From Burkholderiales bacterium (GTDB lineage: Bacteria > Pseudomonadota > Gammaproteobacteria > Burkholderiales > Burkholderiaceae): a stretch of 11,048 nucleotides of DNA. The notes under the pieces are model-generated. The model was not told the DNA's origin. It saw only the letters and a program-made list of their open reading frames with translations, and searched no databases. This document shows, piece by piece, positions 7,885 to 11,048 of this stretch (position 1 is the first letter of the stretch; the number at the start of each line of letters is the position of its first letter). Made by a program: the position numbers and the translations under genes. The stretch is from NCBI GenBank assembly GCA_947372535.1, contig CANBUA010000149.1, positions 1 through 11,048 of the forward strand, given 5' to 3'.

Positions 7885-9189
7885 TCAACGAAGCACTACT
7901 TCAACGCGTCGGTTCTTGCTTCACCCCCCATCGTTCCGATTGGTGGCCACGGGAGCCAGGTTGGCCAGCCCACGGGGTGTTGAGGCGCGCAGATGCAATG
8001 CCATGATTTTTGACCAGCGCATCGCGCCATGGCCTCCGCGCGCCGCTGCGACAGCGCCAGATTGGCCTCAAAGACGCCTTCGCTGTCGATGTGCCCAACG
8101 ATGAAGACGTTCAGCAAAGACTCGGCGCGCAGCATTTTGGCGATTTCTGCGATTTGAGGCAGCGATTCAGGCTTCAACTCGGATTTGCCTGAATCGAAGA
8201 AAATGCCATACAGCACCGCCTTGTCATCATCCTGAAGCTTTTTCGCCACCGCATCGGCAGCCATGACGCTGACTTTGCCAGTCGATACCACCTTCTCGAC
8301 AACGGTATCGACCACCGTCACTGCACTGCACGGCACCGCAACGCAACGCAACGCCTTCCCGGCAACCGGCACGCCCTGCGCCGTCAACACATAAACATAG
8401 ACGGAGGCTCCGTTCTGGATGAGCTTGAACAGTCCGTGGTTGTAGTGATCACGACTGGAGTTGAGCGCGTTGGCTGCATCCGGGCTCTTACTACCTGGGA
8501 TCATGGTCAGCGCCCAGTCGATGTAGGACTTGTGCAAGGCCGCCACACTGCTTGGAGCAACAATCGGTCTGCGTACAAGCCAGGAGCTTGACGGCGCTCG
8601 CATCCTTGAGGGCCTATTCGTAATTTTTCTGAACTTCGTAAGCCACTGCGCCCTCTGGCGCCACGTACAAGCGGCGTTCGGCTGAGCCCTCGATCTGCAG
8701 AGTCTTGCCGGGATCGCGTTCAGCCGCCCCCATAGGCCAAAACGACGGTATTCATGCCACCTGGCCGCACATCCCGCAACAACATGGTCGACCCGACAAG
8801 AGGGGTCAAGACCTGCGTGTCGCCAGTATCCCGAGCTTGTGCGGCAAAAGCCGCCTTCAACTGCTGCATGAACACTTTCGAATCGTTATCCAAGTAGAAC
8901 AACAGCGCGCCCGCCCCAGCTTGGCTGAAGGGCAGATAGCCCAGTTCATGAGTATCAGCAGATCGACCTTGATGAGACTGGCCAAGCCATCGGGCGCCAT
9001 CTCCTGGATCACCAGGCCTGAGGCTTCATCTTTTTCAAATATCCGGTGCAAACCTTGTGGGTAACTAGTCTGCCGCATGAAGTCCGCCCGGCAATTCCAC
9101 CGATACGAGATGGTGTCTACCGGCCTGGCCAAAGGCTCATCCATGCTCGCCCGTTGCCCTGCTGATACAACTTGCCCATGATCGTTCAA
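7885..9189 (-). pseudogene. decayed OmpA-family protein gene (about 420 codons, at least five frameshifts and two stops)
   Basis: A single protein can be followed through all three minus-strand frames without a gap. Reading downward: an opening segment (MDEPLARP at 9144, VIQEMAPDG); a one-base loss at about 8943 (AAC|TGG, restoring LGYLPFSQAG); an extra G in the G5 run at 8727-8731 (restoring YGAAERDPGK); a TAG at 8614-8616 inside KNYE*ALKDA, probably once CAG; a +1 shift between 8560 and 8510 (leaving QCGGLA, entering VAALHKSYIDW); a +1 at about 8013 (restoring ALVKNHGIASARL); a +1 in the C4 run near 7965-7970 (restoring RGLANLAPVATN); and a TGA at 7921-7923 before SKNRRVEVVLR, probably once CGA. 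The final stop is at 7885-7887. The 5' end is uncertain (TTG 9189, ATG 9179 in another frame, or ATG 9144). The intact form was probably an outer-membrane or periplasmic protein with a C-terminal peptidoglycan-binding domain. No product is expected now. Confidence 0.8.
7896..8603 (-). pseudogene. longest surviving open frame of the OmpA-family remnant (OmpA C-terminal domain)
   Basis: This 235-codon frame carries most of the recognisable domain and may be called as a gene by software, but both ends are out-of-frame text. Genuine sequence runs from about VAALHKSYIDW (8548) to RRAEAMAR (about 8020). It contains VLYGIFFDSGKSELKPES and GHIDSEG, with an Asp and an Arg exactly 15 residues apart (GHID...QRR). 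These correspond to the diaminopimelate-contacting Asp271/Arg286 of Acinetobacter OmpA, so the peptidoglycan-binding pocket was intact before the break. The usual GHTD is GHID here. The ATG at 8603 is not a natural start: sequence upstream of it continues the same protein in another frame. Confidence 0.7.
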
Positions 9190-9836
9190 CGGTTGTATCG
9201 ATCCAGATCATCACCGCCCTCGCGAATGAGGTGGCCAAAACCGCCTTCCTTGTGATCTTTGTCATAGAGCAATTCCCATCGCATCTTGACCCCCTCTGGT
9301 GTCCAAAAAATATAGACCCATAGTGATTTCTCCGCCAATTTACCCCTGCCTGTCTTGCGTTTGGATTCGATTACTTCGTCCACCACATCTTGTGGAATGC
9401 GGCTTTTAATTTCCAGGCGCTGGGCCTTAATTAACGCCCTGGAAAATTCCTCACGAACATATTTACTATAGGCGTCATTGCTAGAAAAATCGGCGGGTTG
9501 CGGCTCAGGGTATTCGAGTTCCTGCCACACAAGCTCTACCCACTCAGGCAGTCCCCGGCCATCGCCTGAGGCGGCTTCAACTGCGGTGGGGATATGTCGC
9601 CAAGACCCCCACTTGCTGGTCCCGACGCCCCCGACCGAACCCGGGTTACTGAAGAGCTGTCCGTTGGACATTTTGGAGGACTTCACGTAAATTCTTTTCC
9701 CCTCGATCACACTGCCAAACGACACGATCATGCCCGGGCCGGATGGCTTGCTGTGGCACGCCGCTCCTGCACACAGCGCCGCCACGCCAAATAGCAGCGA
9801 CAGCCAAATCCACTTGGGACGGGTCTTGATCATCAT
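9186..9836 (-). CDS. small exported protein, possibly DUF2931-like lipoprotein
   Basis: Intact frame of 216 residues. The N-terminus has two or three Lys/Arg residues followed by a hydrophobic run (WIWLSLLFGVAALCAG) and a cysteine, so it is exported. The cysteine context, GAAC, is a poor lipobox, so lipidation is uncertain. The mature part has LPEWVELVWQE, a central IPQDVVDEVIESKRK and then LWVYIFWTPEGVKMRWEL; this order resembles DUF2931 (PF11153) proteins, but I cannot confirm it. AGGA lies 4 bases before the ATG at 9836 and 7 bases before the second ATG at 9833, so the second may be used. It follows the preceding fragment by 50 bp, and its stop overlaps the start region of the decayed OmpA gene, suggesting one transcription unit. 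The DNA is AT-richer than the flanks (42% GC counted over 9421-9480, against 73% over 4081-4140). It may be an immunity-type or accessory protein of a secreted effector; that role is inferred from context. Confidence 0.7.
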   Translation of the reverse strand: MMIKTRPKWIWLSLLFGVAALCAGAACHSKPSGPGMIVSFGSVIEGKRIYVKSSKMSNGQLFSNPGSVGGVGTSKWGSWRHIPTAVEAASGDGRGLPEWVELVWQELEYPEPQPADFSSNDAYSKYVREEFSRALIKAQRLEIKSRIPQDVVDEVIESKRKTGRGKLAEKSLWVYIFWTPEGVKMRWELLYDKDHKEGGFGHLIREGGDDLDRYNR

Positions 9837-9886
9837 TGTTCCTGTGGTCGTTCAATTCGTGAAGGTTGTACTCGCGTTTCGCACTG

Positions 9887-10258
9887 TCACTTCAGCGGGC
9901 AGTTCGATGGCAGTTGGGGTTGTGCCGCATAAGTCAATCCAGCCACACCCATCCAGTTGGCGTATCGCTGCATGTCTACCACGCCAACGACCGATCCATC
10001 GCTGCCGCAGCGTTTGGCGAAGTTCTTGATGACCGCTTGACCTGTGGCCGTGGTGGTCACGCCTGCCGCAAGCGTGACAGTTTTTTGGTTCTGGCCTCTG
10101 CTGAAGAGGTAATTGAATTCGCGGTCACCGTTGTCAGGCCATGCCGATTCACCCGTGCCGAAATCCCCCACCCGGGGGTCATGCACAAGAGGGTTGGTGA
10201 TAACGTTCCAGCCGCCGTTCTCGATCACCCGCTGACTCAGCGTAATCCCCTGGCTCCT
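9887..10258 (-). pseudogene. C-terminal fragment of an unrecognised protein
   Basis: About 124 codons ending in TGA at 9887-9889, with strong protein-like composition: GITLSQRVIENGGWN, NPLVHDPRVGDFG, WPDNGDREFNYLFSRG, AVIKNFAKRCGSDGS, VVDMQRYANWMG and a C-terminal PQLPSNCPLK. I do not recognise the family. There is no start codon with a ribosome binding site. To the right the frame stays open to 10573 only as an out-of-frame reading of the Rhs sequence, so this is a tail that has lost its beginning. It lies where the toxic tip of an Rhs or other secreted effector would be, directly upstream of an exported small protein. Two cysteines (CGSDG and SNCPLK) could form a disulfide. Confidence 0.55.
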
Positions 10259-10262
10259 AGCT
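10250..10262. other. rearrangement junction between Rhs fragment and unknown C-terminal fragment
   Basis: Reading on the minus strand, recognisable Rhs sequence stops at GRTIS (about 10260) and an unrelated protein-like sequence begins in another frame at about QGITL (10253). Neither half has its expected partner: the Rhs core lacks its end and the tail lacks its head. No inverted repeats, target duplication or insertion-sequence end are visible, so a deletion or homologous or illegitimate recombination between neighbouring effector genes is the simplest reading. The exact base cannot be fixed. Confidence 0.45.
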
Positions 10263-11048
10263 GATCGTGCGGCCATCGCCCAAGGTCTTGCCGATGCGCT
10301 GGCCGTGCGTGTTGTGGCCGTAGCGGCCCAGCAGCTTGCCGCTCGCCGCATTGGCCGCAGGCAACCACGACAGCAAGGCCTGTTGCCATGAACCTGACGA
10401 TGGCGAGGGGGCCACATAACGCATGCCGGCCAATTGCCCGCTCTGATCCAGATGCCAGCGCAGTTCCACGCCATTGCCCCAGCGGTAGCCTTGTTCAGCT
10501 TGCAGGGCCTTGTCCAGCAGCGCTTGAATGGCTGTTGGGCTGGAGGCAGCCACAGCGGCAGTGGCAGCAACACCAGTCGCCGTCATCGGCCCACCAGCCA
10601 GCGGCTCAATGACGACGTGCCGTCCCCAACCCAGCCATTGGCTCACGCGTTCTCCCGCGATGGCGCTGATGCGCCCGTCGTCGTGCTCGATGGCCCGCAA
10701 CTGGCGGCCTGTGCCCCAGGTGTAGTTCAGCGCCCCGCCTTCGGGCAGGTCCTGGCGGGTCACGCGGTCGGCCGCGTCGTACTCGAAGCGCTCTGTGTAG
10801 CCCAGGCTGGCGCGCAGCACCGTGCGACTGACCATGCGTCCCAGGGCATCGTAGGCCCGGCGCTCCCGCTCGTTGGGGTGGTCGATGCCGATCAGGTGCA
10901 CGCCCCGATAGCTCAGGGTGGTCGTCTCCGTCTTGGCGCCCGTGCGGCTGACCTCGTGGCGCACGATGCGCCCCAGCGCATCACGCTGCCAGAGCCAATT
11001 CGTGACGTCGGCCAATTGGCGCTAGACCAGGTGGTCGGTGTTGTCGTA
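10257..11048 (-). pseudogene. Rhs/YD-repeat protein fragment (interrupted; continues beyond the window)
   Basis: Minus-strand sequence entering from the right edge with typical YD repeats: YDNTDHLV, LWQRDALGRIVRHE, AYDALGRMVSRT, FEYDAADRVTRQDLPEGG, YTWGTGRQLRAIEHDDGR, YRWGNGVELRWHLD and LLGRYGHNTHGQRI. Rhs proteins form a large hollow shell that encloses a C-terminal toxin, often delivered by type VI secretion. Here a TAG at 11022-11024 interrupts the frame between DHLV and RQLADV, where CAG would read normally. The frame ends at TAG 10257-10259 straight after KTLGDGRTIS, well before the expected rest of the Rhs core and the PxxxxDPxGL cleavage motif. After the first stop the only restart is a TTG at 11015. 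An alanine-rich insert (TGVAATAAVAASS) sits within the repeats. The fragment is non-functional as it stands. Confidence 0.8.

Noticed and set aside
8705..9064. A 119-codon plus-strand frame in the decayed block.
   Set aside because: It is antisense to recognisable protein sequence of the OmpA-family remnant and has no domain or ribosome binding site.
7885..9189. Explaining the broken OmpA gene as programmed frameshifting or phase variation.
   Set aside because: There are too many lesions of different kinds, including two stops, and the homopolymer runs are only 4-5 bases. Gene decay fits better.
10259..10573. The right-hand half of the frame that holds the unknown tail, as coding sequence.
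   Set aside because: The same bases read as clear Rhs/YD-repeat protein in another minus-strand frame.

Overview
The window is high-GC DNA, probably from a betaproteobacterium of the order Burkholderiales. I base this on GC-rich codon use, the protein families present and the general style of the Rhs and OmpA-type sequences. No marker gene is present, so the genus is not determined.

Bases 1-5526 (+) hold the C-terminal two thirds of a giant cyclic beta-1,2-glucan synthase (NdvB/ChvB/Cgs type), cut by the left edge. A 33-bp gap separates it from a convergent AraC-family regulator (5560-6615, -). That regulator is divergent from a membrane fatty-acid desaturase-like protein (6740-7852, +). The 124 bp between the two starts contain a TGTCGC-N8-AA site with a weaker copy 21 bp away, a plausible operator for the regulator. 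These three genes look intact and ordinary for a chromosome.

From 7885 to the right edge everything is on the minus strand and most of it is decayed. In transcription order (right to left) it contains: an Rhs/YD-repeat fragment with an in-frame stop and no normal end (10257-11048); a roughly 124-codon C-terminal fragment of an unrecognised protein in another frame (9887-10258); an intact small exported protein, possibly DUF2931-like, in AT-richer DNA (9186-9836); and the remains of one OmpA-family protein of about 420 codons, broken by at least five frameshifts and two stop codons (7885-9189). This resembles an Rhs / type VI-secretion-type effector locus after rearrangement and decay. The exported protein is the only intact gene in it and could be an orphan immunity-type or accessory protein; that role is inference.

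I see no tRNA, rRNA, CRISPR array or recognisable insertion sequence. The most unusual material is the rearranged right-hand 3.2 kb and the candidate operator at 6635-6673. I found no clear evidence for a wholly new system.
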